The translations under genes were made by a program, and so were the position numbers. 64,000 bases of DNA from Methanomassiliicoccaceae archaeon UBA472. GTDB taxonomy: Archaea; Thermoplasmatota; Thermoplasmata; Methanomassiliicoccales; UBA472. Where the stretch lies: NCBI GenBank assembly GCA_002497075.1, contig DAML01000015.1, positions 6,452-70,451 of the forward strand. Direction: 5' to 3'. Below the pieces are notes generated by a model. That model ran no database searches. It was given only the letters and a program-made list of their open reading frames with translations, and was not told the DNA's origin. Position 1 is the first letter of the stretch. Every line of letters begins with the position of its first letter. Positions 1 to 9,379 of this stretch are shown here, one piece after another.

Positions 1-27
1 AGGGTTCGAATCCCTTCCCCCGCACCA
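1..27 (+). tRNA. 3' end of a tRNA, possibly tRNA-Leu (partial)
   Basis: The window opens inside a tRNA. A T-arm with loop TTCGAAT (5-11) and 3' stem strand CCCTT (12-16) is followed by a 7-base acceptor strand CCCCCGC (17-23), discriminator A24 and an encoded CCA (25-27). The matching 5' strand would be GCGGGGG, which together with A73 is common in archaeal tRNA-Leu; the anticodon lies outside the window, so the identity is only an inference. Confidence 0.8.
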
Positions 28-160
28 GCTTTCTCGGTGGCAATGATCGATGGCCGCCCCGTTCCTTTGAAATGGAATGAAAAAGACCAGATGAAGGGAG
101 AAATGAACTGCTCGAAACCATTTTGATTTATATTTCAAATAATTATTTTCACACCGATCA

Positions 161-991
161 TCACTGAAGGAACGATTTTGCCTCGGCGTACATTTGGTCC
201 GCGACATCCGTGGACACCCATCCACCTTCAAGTTCGGTCAATTCCAGCCCCATCTCTTTGGCATACTCTTCGCACCTGACGTGAAAGTGGTCCTGATCTC
301 CCAGATTGGTCTGGATCTTCAAGCAATGCGTGTATCCAGCCATGTCAAACAGGAGCTTCATGTACTCCTTGGGGGTCATATCTATCTTATCTAGGCCTTT
401 GAAGAGAGGGTTATGGCCTTGGTACTCCCTCCAGCTGCAGGCGACCGCGGGTGTTAGGTACAGCATACCAGTATGTTTTTTCATTAGGTCTAGATATTTT
501 TCGGTACTGCCGAACGGAACGCAAATGCAATCGTCGCACAGCTTACCTTCCCTGTCGGTGAACAGCGTCATGGGTATCGGCAGGTTCTCTTTGGCCCATT
601 CCCGGATCCCCTCCAGCCCGCGTCCACATAATCCATAGTAAAGCGCTATGCCATCTGCATGACCAGGGACCATGGGCATGAGCCTGCGTATCTCATTGCC
701 GAGGTCCTTGGGCTCCGAGTGTAAAGCGAGGTCCATCATCCAGATGATGACGTTGAACCCGTCTCTCGGCACGCCCGCATCCTCTTTGAAGAAATCCTCC
801 TCGGAAATTTGGGTGAACTCCACATTCCTCATCTTGAGCTTCGGGATGAGCGTCTCTGTGTTCTTGTTCGTTAGGAGGACTATCCTTTTCCTATCTGGAT
901 CGGTGGTCAGATTGTATACCATCTCATCCTCGAGCAGGGGGCATGCTATCATCATGAGCCTGCCATTGACCATCTTTCCTTCCGATCCCAT
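161..991 (-). CDS. DUF1638 domain protein
   Basis: A 276-residue soluble protein with the hallmarks of the DUF1638 family: YGLCGRG near residue 120, a Cys cluster CDDCICVPFGS near 150 and SWREYQGHNP near 185. DUF1638 proteins are found in methylotrophic methanogens and acetogenic bacteria, often near corrinoid-dependent methyltransferases, but no reaction is established for the family. The conserved Cys residues suggest metal or cofactor handling; that is inference. The ATG start is preceded by GGGAG. It shares its strand with the DUF116 gene but is separated by about 110 bases. A distantly located UroD-type methyltransferase in this window (25.8 kb) is compatible with a role in methyl metabolism. 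Confidence 0.75.
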   Translation of the reverse strand: MGSEGKMVNGRLMMIACPLLEDEMVYNLTTDPDRKRIVLLTNKNTETLIPKLKMRNVEFTQISEEDFFKEDAGVPRDGFNVIIWMMDLALHSEPKDLGNEIRRLMPMVPGHADGIALYYGLCGRGLEGIREWAKENLPIPMTLFTDREGKLCDDCICVPFGSTEKYLDLMKKHTGMLYLTPAVACSWREYQGHNPLFKGLDKIDMTPKEYMKLLFDMAGYTHCLKIQTNLGDQDHFHVRCEEYAKEMGLELTELEGGWVSTDVADQMYAEAKSFLQ

Positions 992-1104
992 CTAAAGCTC
1001 CCTTCTTGATTTTGATCGAAACGCAAGGATCAGATGCAGTATTCCCCCCTAAACATATTGGTCATGCCTAAAGCAATGACGATCGGTGACAGATCATTCC
1101 ACGA

Positions 1105-1839
1105 TCAGATCTTCGGCGCCTTCAATGAGGCGACCTTCATCAGTTCGGGCCAATTCGCCAGCGTCTCTACGCAGCCATCGGTCCTATTGATCACGCCCAT
1201 GACCACGACCCCGAGATTATCCGCGAACTCAAGCCCATCCTTGATCTCTCTCAGACAGCCCACTCCGATGATGGCGCGGGGCATGTATTTCTTGACCATG
1301 CGCCCGATGAACGTGGAGCCAGGAACGATGAAGACCCTGTAGCCCATCTCTTCAAGCTCCTTTATTGAATTATCAAGGTCGCAATTCCCGCAATGTTGAC
1401 AAAATAGGCCCTCCAGGGTCAGGGTGGCGGGGCACTTGGATGACCGAAGACAATGGGGAAGGAAGATGGCGCGGTCCTTCATGTCGATCTTGGCGAAGTC
1501 ACCTTCGCTCATCCTGTTATGCAATTGGATGAAAAATATCGTCAGTTCGTCCTCCTGCAATCCAAAGATGGCGCAGATCCTTTTTATGACGCCCTCCATA
1601 TAAGAAAAGCCGGTCCTTATCAGCTTGGGAAAATAGAATTTCCCATGCTTTATCGATAGGAATACGACGCCAACGACGATGAAAGCGAACAGCAGGAACA
1701 ATAATAGTAGAAGAATCAGCACTCCGCCCAAAAGCATCAAGGTCTGGGCTCCGAACTGTGATTCAAATACCACGAAATCAGGAGAATGCAAGAGGTTTAT
1801 TATCTTATCCTTTTCATCAGCGCGTTCATTGAATGGCAT
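1105..1839 (-). CDS. DUF116 family membrane-anchored Cys-rich protein
   Basis: About 244 residues. A long hydrophobic stretch near residues 30-63 gives one or two membrane segments, followed by a cytoplasmic-type domain with the DUF116 signature: HCLRSSKCPA, then CQHCGNCDL, then GVGCLREI. The Cys clusters look like metal or Fe-S ligands. Function is unknown for the family, which is widespread in anaerobes. An upstream TTG at 1878 extends the frame, but a TATA-like AATATATTTTG lies at about 1880-1888 on this strand, which places transcription start after that TTG; the ATG at 1839 is therefore preferred. Confidence 0.75.
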   Translation of the reverse strand: MPFNERADEKDKIINLLHSPDFVVFESQFGAQTLMLLGGVLILLLLLFLLFAFIVVGVVFLSIKHGKFYFPKLIRTGFSYMEGVIKRICAIFGLQEDELTIFFIQLHNRMSEGDFAKIDMKDRAIFLPHCLRSSKCPATLTLEGLFCQHCGNCDLDNSIKELEEMGYRVFIVPGSTFIGRMVKKYMPRAIIGVGCLREIKDGLEFADNLGVVVMGVINRTDGCVETLANWPELMKVASLKAPKI

Positions 1840-1973
1840 GGTAAAAATAGAAATAAGATAATATAATAATATTAACAAAATATATTTCTGTTCCTGTTTG
1901 AGGACTTAATAAAGATCAACCCAGTTAACTCGCCATCCGATGAGGGCCCTGGTCTGGTCAGAATGATCAGAGA

Positions 1974-2945
1974 TCACTTTGACATATTCCGTAAAAATTT
2001 TATTATGTGGCCGGCCCCGATCTCGACACCCACCGATCTGAGGTGCTTTCTCATGCTCATCGATTCGATGAGCGAGGGGGTCCGTCCATCCATGAGCTTT
2101 TCCAAGCCCTTTCTCTCTGTTCGCATCCAATCATATCTTTTAAGCACTCTTTCTGAATAGCTATCGAGATCGTCCCAGTTTTCGAGGAGCATCTCCCCGC
2201 ACTGCATAGCGTACAGATTGCCATCCGAAGCTAGCGGGGCCACCGCTCCTATGCTCTCCCCGATCCCGACTATTTTTTCGTCCTTCACGAACGGTTGCGA
2301 AAAGAACGGTGAAGTCAATCTTACGCTGCTATGGCACTTGCACAGTAGCTTCACCGACAGGTCATGACCGTCCTTGTCCTTCAACGGCCGATACGATCCA
2401 ACGTCGGACTTGAGACTTCCGAACCCGATATGATAGTCATCTCCTCCGAGCGGAAAGCACCATTCATATCCCACGGACGAGGTTCTGAACCAAAACCCGA
2501 GCGGTTCTTCGCTCCTTGCCTTGTACTGGGTGCACTCGGCGATATAATCGTCCTTGATGGGAGGAAGATACGCTCGGCTGACCCCGGTGGCATCGATTAC
2601 CCGGTCATACTTGGTCAGGTCGACCGGACCCTGCTTGAGCTCCGTGTCCCCTATCATCTCCTTGATCAGGGCAGGCTTGTTCATCGTCAGCATATCTGAA
2701 CGGATGTCTACCCCGTCGATCGAGATCGTTCCAGACCTCTGAAGTTCGAAACGCTCAGGGTCGGTCACCTTCGCGATCAGATCAAAGACCTCCGTCCGCG
2801 GCGCGAAACCCCAGGCGCAGGGTCTGGACCCGCAAGGATTGGTCTTCTTGGCGTCATAAAGATCGATGCCCTCGAAACCGTCGTTCACAAGACGCCTGAA
2901 CAGATAGGCACCGGACATTCCCGCGCCCGCAATGGCGATCCTCAT
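1974..2945 (-). CDS. geranylgeranyl reductase-like FAD-dependent oxidoreductase
   Basis: 323 residues. The N-terminus has a dinucleotide-binding GAGMSGAYLFRRL motif (GxGxxG, residues 7-12), and the body carries the pattern of the geranylgeranyl reductase family: CAWGFAPR near residue 43, DATGVSR near 117, FPLGGDDYHIGFG near 165 and a VGIGESIGAVAPLASDG stretch near 230 that resembles the second FAD-contact motif. In archaea such enzymes saturate the isoprenoid chains of membrane ether lipids, and many other lipid genes lie in this window. It is shorter than typical digeranylgeranylglycerophospholipid reductases (about 390), so the exact substrate is not certain. A TATA-like sequence lies at about 2970-2981 on this strand. 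Confidence 0.7.
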   Translation of the reverse strand: MRIAIAGAGMSGAYLFRRLVNDGFEGIDLYDAKKTNPCGSRPCAWGFAPRTEVFDLIAKVTDPERFELQRSGTISIDGVDIRSDMLTMNKPALIKEMIGDTELKQGPVDLTKYDRVIDATGVSRAYLPPIKDDYIAECTQYKARSEEPLGFWFRTSSVGYEWCFPLGGDDYHIGFGSLKSDVGSYRPLKDKDGHDLSVKLLCKCHSSVRLTSPFFSQPFVKDEKIVGIGESIGAVAPLASDGNLYAMQCGEMLLENWDDLDSYSERVLKRYDWMRTERKGLEKLMDGRTPSLIESMSMRKHLRSVGVEIGAGHIIKFLRNMSK

Positions 2946-3125
2946 CTAGGGGTCTCCCTCATCAACGATCTGACAATATATCATGTGGGATAAGGAAGTT
3001 CGGATGCATAATGGACAACAGACGTCCAATCGGGCAATGCATACCGTGGTCCAGAAGGATCTTTCGCATGTAAAAAACCCTCTTCCATCCAACGTCCTTC
3101 CCCCGAATCGACAGGGTTCCCAGTT

Positions 3126-3160
3126 AAAAAATAAAAAAAGGGAAGGGTTTTTCAGCCCTT
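3126..3160 (-). terminator. hairpin plus T-run after the TerB-like gene
   Basis: On the minus strand AAGGG (3156-3160) pairs with CCCTT (3143-3147) across an eight to nine base loop that overlaps the stop codon, followed by a run of T broken by single bases (3126-3139). It fits an intrinsic-type terminator. Confidence 0.5.
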
Positions 3161-3592
3161 GTTCTTGATCAGTATGACCTCGATGATCTTGACCGCCTCG
3201 TCCTCCGGGAGACCGAGGGATTGCTGTATCTTCGTCAGCAGCTTCTTCTCCTCCTCGGCGATGTCCCCATCGGCGAGAGCCAGGTCGGTAGCGACGGCGA
3301 AGGCGGTGGCCTTCATGTCCTCCGGCAGCGATTCCTTGGCCATACCGACCAGGGCGTCCATCCCCTTCTTCTTGATGATATTTATCAGCTTGTTGAACAT
3401 CGAGGACATCTGGTTGTCGTTGTACCCGGAGAACATCTTCATCCTGTACAGCTGAACGAAGAGCCCGCGGGCCTCCTCCTCGGTTATGACGCCATCGGCG
3501 GCGACGGAAACCAGGCTTACGGCGGCGAACGCCTCTTCCTTGCTCAACTTGACATTCTCATCCTTCGAGCCGAACTTGTCGAACAGTCCCAT
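3152..3592 (-). CDS. TerB-like protein (tellurite resistance/DUF533-like fold)
   Basis: 146 residues, all-helical, matching the TerB family: two helical repeats each with an acidic metal-site-like motif, VAADGVITEEEAR near residues 30-42 and LALADGDIAEEEKKLL near 106-121. TerB-type proteins are soluble and bind divalent metal through these Asp/Glu clusters; their physiological role is linked to membrane or metal stress rather than tellurite as such. The ATG is preceded by GAGGTATTTAC, a good ribosome-binding site. A TerC-family gene lies 2 kb away on the same strand, but the surface protein gene separates them, so they are not one operon. Confidence 0.75.
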   Translation of the reverse strand: MGLFDKFGSKDENVKLSKEEAFAAVSLVSVAADGVITEEEARGLFVQLYRMKMFSGYNDNQMSSMFNKLINIIKKKGMDALVGMAKESLPEDMKATAFAVATDLALADGDIAEEEKKLLTKIQQSLGLPEDEAVKIIEVILIKNKG

Positions 3593-3728
3593 GTAAATAC
3601 CTCACTTTTACGGACCAGGGCCGATATCGCCTCGGTCAGTATCTTGCCCCGATTTTCCGCCCTGGAATAAATCTATCGTAACTACTATGCGGTCATAGGC
3701 CATTCAAAATAGCATAATCCACGAAATA

Positions 3729-3771
3729 ATAGAAAGAAAAGGATAAGGGAACGGTCCGGACCGCCGTTCCC
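3729..3771 (-). terminator. strong hairpin plus pyrimidine run
   Basis: GGGAACGG (3747-3754) is perfectly complementary to CCGTTCCC (3764-3771) with a nine-base loop. On the minus strand it lies just past the stop codon of the surface-protein gene and is followed by a T-rich stretch. Confidence 0.55.
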
Positions 3772-3789
3772 GGAAGATGTTTTCAGACC

Positions 3790-5559
3790 TCAACCCTTCC
3801 GGCGCAGGAACACCATCACCAGCGCCACGATGGCTATGATCAGGCCGACCACGCCCAGTATGCCCATGATCATGGCGGTCGATCCCACGCTGGCGATCTC
3901 GTCGTTGGCCGCGTCCAGGTCCTCCTGCAACTGATCGAGCGCGTCCTGCTGGTCATCGATCTTATCCTGCAATCCGGGCACGGGGTCGTTGTACGTCACC
4001 GTCAAGGACACATTGGCCTGGTTGCCCACCTCGTCCGTGGCCGTTACCACCAGGTCGTTGGCTCCGTCGTTGAGCTCCACCAGCACCGAGAACTCCCCGG
4101 AGACGCTAACAAGCACAGGCCTGCCGTTGACGTCCACCATGGCGTTCGGCTCGGTCGTCCCGGTAATTTCGAACAGCGGTTTTTCGGTCTCTTCACCCGT
4201 TACCTGGTCCACCTGCAGCTCCGGGGGCGTCACGTCAGGGAAGGAGTACGAGCTGACCCAGATCGTGCTCATCGAGGTGAACGCGTAATAGCCGACCAAT
4301 ATGTTTCCAGACTCCATGCTGACCGATCCAACAGAATTTGTGTCTCCTCCAGCATTGCATTCCACCGGCACGGCCTCTGACCAGCCAGCATCGGGCGTGT
4401 AAGTGGCGGCCACCCTATCATCATCGGTCGCCGCCCACGTCACCACCGCCCTTCCCAGCTCATCCATGGCTATCTCTGGGTAGTAAAGTCCGGAGAGGTT
4501 GGTGGCGAGAGAGATCGTCGGCGTCCACTCGCCATCGTCGAACATGGTCACGTTCACCGCCCACTCGAGCCCTATCTGGTCGGTCGTCACCACCATCGCC
4601 TTTCCGTCACGGTTCATCACCATGTTGGAGTTCCAGGCGTAGGTGTTGTTCAACCCCGCCACCGGCTCCGGCGTTGACCAAGCCCCGTCCACGGTCACGC
4701 TGTAGTAGGTGGAGATGTACGGCGGAATGGATTTCATATAAGTGGCCATGAACTCCCCGCTGGAGTCGTCGATCCCCACCCGGATCCAGAAGCTGTATCC
4801 CCCCGCATCATCTATCTCCGTTGGAGGATCCCATTCCCCCGATGCGGTTCGGGTCGAGACCATCACGTGATTGCTGGGGTCCGTGTGCAGCCAGCTCGCC
4901 GCCGCGCGGCCGGAGTCGCTCAGCGTTGCGTAGATGCTGTAAATGTTCTCGGTGATCGGAACGGACTGCAGGACCTCCGACTCCCAGCCCGATCCGACCG
5001 TGCATGACCAGATCTCTACACCATGGTCGGTGCTGTTGATCTTCTGGTGGGCCAGGAGGGCGTCTCCCTGCCCGTTCACCTCCAGCCGGTAGCTCCTCCA
5101 TCCATTGGAATTGGACTCTCCATGATCGAACACCTCGCTCCAACCGTTGCCCGGAGTGTACGTTCGCGACATTAGCCGGTTCTCGGTGGTGTACTTCAAC
5201 CAGCAAACTATCGCGCTGCCGTCGTCGCTCATCCCCGCTTGGGCGTTGGAGACATACTCCCCGCTTGGAACGCCGTCCAGGAGGTCCGGCCAGCTCCAGC
5301 CGCTCGCCGGCGTGTACATCGAGTAGGAGATGAAGCGTCTATCTAGGTCATCACTTTCCGTCCACACCACGATCTTGTTCCCATTAGCGGATTGGGCGAC
5401 GAACGGGTCGCCACCATTCCTAACGTTTTTCTGGACGGGCATGCCGCCGTCCCACGTCCCTTCGGCTGTATCAGCCTGGACGGCCGGCAGCGATAGCGTT
5501 CCTAACAGCATGACAATGGCCAAGGCCACGACCGAAAACACTCTGACATCTAACTTCAC
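3790..5559 (-). CDS. exported surface protein with beta-propeller-like repeats, Ig-like domain and C-terminal anchor
   Basis: 589 residues. A signal peptide (about residues 1-29, ending near VQA) is followed by some 400 residues of degenerate repeats with the rhythm ...W..P..., GRAVVTW, GSAIVCW, GRAAASW, which suggest a beta-propeller. Then comes an Ig-like domain beginning DVTPPEL and containing VTATDEVGNQANVSLTV, a short coiled coil (DQQDALDQLQEDLDAANDE) and a C-terminal membrane helix ending in RRKG. The layout is that of a cell-surface protein anchored at its C-terminus. The start is GTG with GAGGTG six bases upstream. No enzymatic motif was seen, so a binding or structural role is only a guess. 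Confidence 0.75.
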   Translation of the reverse strand: MKLDVRVFSVVALAIVMLLGTLSLPAVQADTAEGTWDGGMPVQKNVRNGGDPFVAQSANGNKIVVWTESDDLDRRFISYSMYTPASGWSWPDLLDGVPSGEYVSNAQAGMSDDGSAIVCWLKYTTENRLMSRTYTPGNGWSEVFDHGESNSNGWRSYRLEVNGQGDALLAHQKINSTDHGVEIWSCTVGSGWESEVLQSVPITENIYSIYATLSDSGRAAASWLHTDPSNHVMVSTRTASGEWDPPTEIDDAGGYSFWIRVGIDDSSGEFMATYMKSIPPYISTYYSVTVDGAWSTPEPVAGLNNTYAWNSNMVMNRDGKAMVVTTDQIGLEWAVNVTMFDDGEWTPTISLATNLSGLYYPEIAMDELGRAVVTWAATDDDRVAATYTPDAGWSEAVPVECNAGGDTNSVGSVSMESGNILVGYYAFTSMSTIWVSSYSFPDVTPPELQVDQVTGEETEKPLFEITGTTEPNAMVDVNGRPVLVSVSGEFSVLVELNDGANDLVVTATDEVGNQANVSLTVTYNDPVPGLQDKIDDQQDALDQLQEDLDAANDEIASVGSTAMIMGILGVVGLIIAIVALVMVFLRRKG

Positions 5560-5676
5560 AAGAGCACCTCTGAGGATTTCTAGGAATTCATGGACTAGGT
5601 GAATATAGAAAGGTTTTTATTTAATTCCACGACCGAGAATTGAGCTCTTGGGTGATTCTCTGAATCCGCCAGATAC

Positions 5677-6738
5677 TCATTTCTTCTCTTCCAGGCTCTT
5701 CAGGGCGGGGCAGCTCTCCGCCTGCACTTCCTGTACGACCGGGCACGTCCCGGTTTTATGCGTCCTTATCCAGGAGGCGGCCATCGCCACGGCCAGAATG
5801 GCCACGATGATCAAGAGGGAGGTGAGCACCGGCACATGGTAGTCGAATATCCCAGCCAGCATCTTCACGCCGACGAATCCGAGAATTCCAGCAAGCCCGT
5901 ATTTCAGGTAGCAGAACAGTGTCATGATGTGCGACAGCGCGAAGTACATGGACCGGAGGCCGAGAACTGCGAACGCGTTGGAGCTGAAAACGATGAACGA
6001 AGACGTCGTTATCCCAAGGATGGCTGGGATGGAATCAACGGCGAACACGATGTCCGTGCTTTCAATGACCAGCAGGGCGATGAACATCGGCGTGGCGAAC
6101 ATGACCAATTTCCCGGCGCCGTTCGGCAGGTGCACGAAGAACTTGTCCTCGTGGTAGTCCTTGGTGACCCTCAGGAACCTGCGGAAGAAGCGGACCAGCA
6201 GGTTGTGCTCCGGGTCCACGTCCTCCTTCTCCTTGCCGACCACCATCTTGATCGCCGTGATCAAGAGGAACGCCCCGAAGATGTAGAGCACCCACTCAAA
6301 CCTCTCGACCAGCGTCACGCCCACCAGAATGAAGGCCAGCCTGAACACCAACGCTCCGAGTATCCCGAAGAACAGCACCTTGTGCTGGTACTTGCGGGGT
6401 ATGCAGAAGGAGGTGAATATCAGGATGATGACGAATAGGTTATCAACGCTGAGCATCAGCTCCATTAGATAGCCGGTGGTGAACTCCAGTCCGGCGCCGG
6501 AACCCAAATAATAATAGATCCCGGCGTTGAAGGCGATAGCGGCACCGATGAAGAAGGCCATCTGTAAAAGGGCCTCCCTTGGCTTGATGACGTGGGCCTT
6601 GCGGTTGAACACGCCAAGGTCCAGTATCAAAAGTGCGGCAATGCTGACTATGAACGCAATCCAGGCCAGGGTCGATACTTCGGTCAAGGTTACCAGCTGT
6701 CCTATGCTCGGCCCAGAGAACGAATTCCCCTGGACCAT
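5677..6738 (-). CDS. TerC/Alx family integral membrane protein
   Basis: 353 residues with about nine membrane segments. Diagnostic TerC features are ELMLSVDNLFVIILIF near residue 94 and VIESTDIVFAVDSIPAILGIT near residue 230: two related repeats with buried Asp residues. TerC/Alx proteins are implicated in Mn or Ca efflux and in metal loading of secreted proteins in bacteria; a manganese exporter role is inference here. An acidic linker (KEKEDVDPEH) follows the fifth segment. The C-terminal tail after the last helix is hydrophilic. A TATA-like AAATATTAA at about 6765-6773 (minus strand) lies some 30 bases upstream of the ATG, so the message may be nearly leaderless. Confidence 0.85.
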   Translation of the reverse strand: MVQGNSFSGPSIGQLVTLTEVSTLAWIAFIVSIAALLILDLGVFNRKAHVIKPREALLQMAFFIGAAIAFNAGIYYYLGSGAGLEFTTGYLMELMLSVDNLFVIILIFTSFCIPRKYQHKVLFFGILGALVFRLAFILVGVTLVERFEWVLYIFGAFLLITAIKMVVGKEKEDVDPEHNLLVRFFRRFLRVTKDYHEDKFFVHLPNGAGKLVMFATPMFIALLVIESTDIVFAVDSIPAILGITTSSFIVFSSNAFAVLGLRSMYFALSHIMTLFCYLKYGLAGILGFVGVKMLAGIFDYHVPVLTSLLIIVAILAVAMAASWIRTHKTGTCPVVQEVQAESCPALKSLEEKK

Positions 6739-6875
6739 AGCTGTTTCGGGATGCTTAGCAAGCGTTAATATTTACGCTTATCCTTTCTAACCATCTCCTA
6801 ATTCGGATGATGATGGTCGCTTCGAACGGAACAAAGCATCTCTCTTATTATATCGTGCTAAAATCATTCTCCCGC

Positions 6876-7856
6876 GTGCAGCGGCGGACCAAGGCCATTT
6901 TGGCGCTCTACTTCCTTTCGCCGGTCGTAGGAGAGATGGTCTCCGGCTCCTCGCCTCCTTCAGAGTTCTTCACCGCATTCGGTCTTATCGTGCTCCCACT
7001 GCTATATGGCGGTGGCGCGCTCATCATCAGGGAGCTGTCGGTCATCTGGGGAAAGGGATGGGCCTCCATCCTGGTAATGGGGCTGGCCTACGGGATCATC
7101 GAGGAGGGATTGATGGTCAAATCCTTCTTCGATCCGAGCTGGGTGGACATCGGCATCCTTGGCGAGTACGGCCGGTTCATGGGCGTGAACTGGGTGTGGA
7201 CGGTCATGCTGACGCTGTTCCATTGCGTCTTCAGCATCGCCATTCCCATATTGCTCGTCAACCTGGCGTTCCCGGACCAGGCTGGCAAGCGGTGGATATC
7301 GGAAAAATGGCTGAAGCGCCTGGGCGTCGTCTTCCTTGCGAATGTGATCGTAGGTTTCCTGCTGTTCACGAAATATTTTCCCGGGCCGCTCGAATATTTG
7401 GTGGCGGCGATAGTGGTGATATTGCTTTTCGTCATCGCCCACGAGATACCGGCGAATCCCTTACGATCGGACGGCGGGCTGAAACGTCCGCGCCGTTTCT
7501 ATTTTCTAGGTCTCCTCCTCGGTTCCGGGATACTGCTCACTGGCTGGGTGGTCCCGTCCACGGGTGTCCATCCTATCATGCCTATCGTAATGGAGGTGAT
7601 GCTGGCCGTGGCATGCCTGTACGCCGCGCTTTCCTGGTCCGGTTCCGGGCGATCATGGGGGGAAAAGCACCAACTTGCCCTGGCCTCCGGAGCTCTTTCA
7701 TTCCTCTTCTTCATGGACCTTCTCCTGCTTTTGCAAGGGGCCATCGAGATGGGTGTCGTGGCGCTATTCGCCATCGCCGGCCTCATCGCCCTGTGGTGGA
7801 AGGTAGCAACGAAAAATGCCAATCTTTATCAGGCATCCGAGGCTCAGGGGCCTTGA
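6876..7856 (+). CDS. conserved polytopic membrane protein of unknown function
   Basis: About 326 residues with nine or so hydrophobic segments. The N-terminal block LSPVVGEMVSGSSPPSEF, then GALIIRELSVIWGKGW and AYGIIEEGLMVKSFFDP, contains an EE pair within a membrane-flanking segment, slightly reminiscent of CPBP/CAAX-type proteases, but the later His motifs of that family are not evident. An ATG-rich start exists at 6807, yet a TATA box (TATTATAT, 6846-6853) sits inside that extension, and the GTG at 6876 is about 25 bases downstream of it, so a leaderless GTG start is preferred. It ends five bases before the MFS gene, suggesting a two-gene operon. Confidence 0.6.
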   Translation: MQRRTKAILALYFLSPVVGEMVSGSSPPSEFFTAFGLIVLPLLYGGGALIIRELSVIWGKGWASILVMGLAYGIIEEGLMVKSFFDPSWVDIGILGEYGRFMGVNWVWTVMLTLFHCVFSIAIPILLVNLAFPDQAGKRWISEKWLKRLGVVFLANVIVGFLLFTKYFPGPLEYLVAAIVVILLFVIAHEIPANPLRSDGGLKRPRRFYFLGLLLGSGILLTGWVVPSTGVHPIMPIVMEVMLAVACLYAALSWSGSGRSWGEKHQLALASGALSFLFFMDLLLLLQGAIEMGVVALFAIAGLIALWWKVATKNANLYQASEAQGP

Positions 7857-7861
7857 GCTAG

Positions 7862-9283
7862 ATGAACGGAACCCAGGCGCCGAAGGGTCGTTACGTGGCA
7901 TTGGTCATCGTCATGCTGGGGGTGTTCATGTCCGTGCTGGATGCGGTGGCCTTGAACATCGCCTTGCCGGCCATAACCTCCTATTTCCACGTGGCCGTCG
8001 CCGACACCCAGTGGGTAGTGACCAGTTACCTTTTGGTACAAACGTGCTTCCTCATCATCTGCGGCAGGATCGCCGAGCGGGTAGGCCAGGCCAAGCTCTT
8101 CACCGTCGGCCTGGTGGTCTTTTCCCTCGCCTCATTGATGTGCGCCCTCTCATCCAGCCTGTCCCAGCTCATCATGTTCCGGGTCATCCAAGGGCTCGGC
8201 GCCTCCATGATGTTCAGCGTCTCCACGGCCATTGTGTTCCGCCTCTTCACCATCAGGGACCGCGGCAAGGCCATGGGATTCCTCGGATCCACAGTCGCCG
8301 TCGGCGGCATGCTCGGCCCGGTGATCGGCGGGGTACTCGTAGGAACCTTCGGCTGGCAGTCGATATTCTTCGTCAACGTTCCTATCGGCCTATTCGCCGC
8401 CGTGGCCGCTTTCAAGTACCTCCGCCTGGACGAGGTATTAACAAAAAAGTTCCGTCTGGACATCGTCGGCGCTGTGCTCTGGATAGTGATGATGGCGGCG
8501 CTAGTTCTGGCTTTGGGGGAGATCGGGAATACCGGCAAGGTAAGAACGAACACCGCTGTCCTATTGATCGTTCTCATAGCTACGTTCATCATTTTCATCA
8601 GGAGGGAGCGGCGCATCAGCGAACCGCTGCTGGACCTCTCCGTATTCAAGGTGCGGCGCTTCTCCTTGACCGTGTTGAGCATGGTCATGTTCTTCATTTC
8701 CATGAACATGGTCACCATCCTCGGGCCCTTCTATTTCGAAGGCGTCCTGGTGTACGACCCGGTGACGGTGGGATTCATATTCATGATCCTTCCGGCCATA
8801 ACCATGTTCGGCTCCCCGCTTGTCGGCCGTATCTACGACCGCAAAAGGGTATTCCCTTACACCACCCTGGCCCATCTCATTCGAGCGCTGTCCTTCTTCA
8901 TGATGGCCTACGGGTTCATGGAGGCCAATATACTGCTGGTGCTGGTGGCCTTCGCGGTCATGGGCGTAGGAAGCTGCCTGTTCCAGACGCCGAACAACGC
9001 CGAGATGATGATGGCCCTGCCGATGAAGAAGAGCGGGCTGGCGTCGAGCATCCAAGCGACCACCAGGAATCTATCCCTGGCGGTAGGCGTATCACTAGCC
9101 ACGATCCTCATGACGCTGATGATGGGGTCCATGGACTACGGCGCGATAGCCGGCGGACCTCTATCCGGTGAACTCTCCAATTCCGTCGCCACCGCCGTGG
9201 CCTTCAGCGGGATTTTGTCCCTGATCGGAGCCATCATCTCCCGCCTGGGCGAGAAGGGGATGGCTTCCGGTAAAAACGAATAA
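7862..9283 (+). CDS. MFS multidrug-type exporter, DHA2 (EmrB/QacA) family
   Basis: 473 residues and about 14 membrane helices. The N-terminal helix has the DHA2 motif LDAVALNIALPAI (motif D1-like) and TQWVVTSYLL; loop 2-3 has GRIAERVGQAKLF (motif A), and motif C-like GMLGPVIGGVLVG lies near residue 158. These place it with proton-coupled drug/H+ antiporters acting in the cytoplasmic membrane. Substrate cannot be read from sequence. It starts five bases after the preceding membrane protein and is probably co-transcribed with it. Confidence 0.88.
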   Translation: MNGTQAPKGRYVALVIVMLGVFMSVLDAVALNIALPAITSYFHVAVADTQWVVTSYLLVQTCFLIICGRIAERVGQAKLFTVGLVVFSLASLMCALSSSLSQLIMFRVIQGLGASMMFSVSTAIVFRLFTIRDRGKAMGFLGSTVAVGGMLGPVIGGVLVGTFGWQSIFFVNVPIGLFAAVAAFKYLRLDEVLTKKFRLDIVGAVLWIVMMAALVLALGEIGNTGKVRTNTAVLLIVLIATFIIFIRRERRISEPLLDLSVFKVRRFSLTVLSMVMFFISMNMVTILGPFYFEGVLVYDPVTVGFIFMILPAITMFGSPLVGRIYDRKRVFPYTTLAHLIRALSFFMMAYGFMEANILLVLVAFAVMGVGSCLFQTPNNAEMMMALPMKKSGLASSIQATTRNLSLAVGVSLATILMTLMMGSMDYGAIAGGPLSGELSNSVATAVAFSGILSLIGAIISRLGEKGMASGKNE

Positions 9284-9379
9284 GACCGGTCTAGCCTTCC
9301 TATCTCCCGTCTCCGTCAGTTCCCAGTTAATATATAGTCCACGAACGCGAGTGTTTTTCATCGTCTTCGAGGGGGAATA

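Noticed and set aside
7816..9171. 451-codon plus-strand frame overlapping the MFS gene
   Set aside because: It lies out of frame over a clear 14-helix transporter, its product is Arg/His/Gly-rich low-complexity sequence, and it has no family features.
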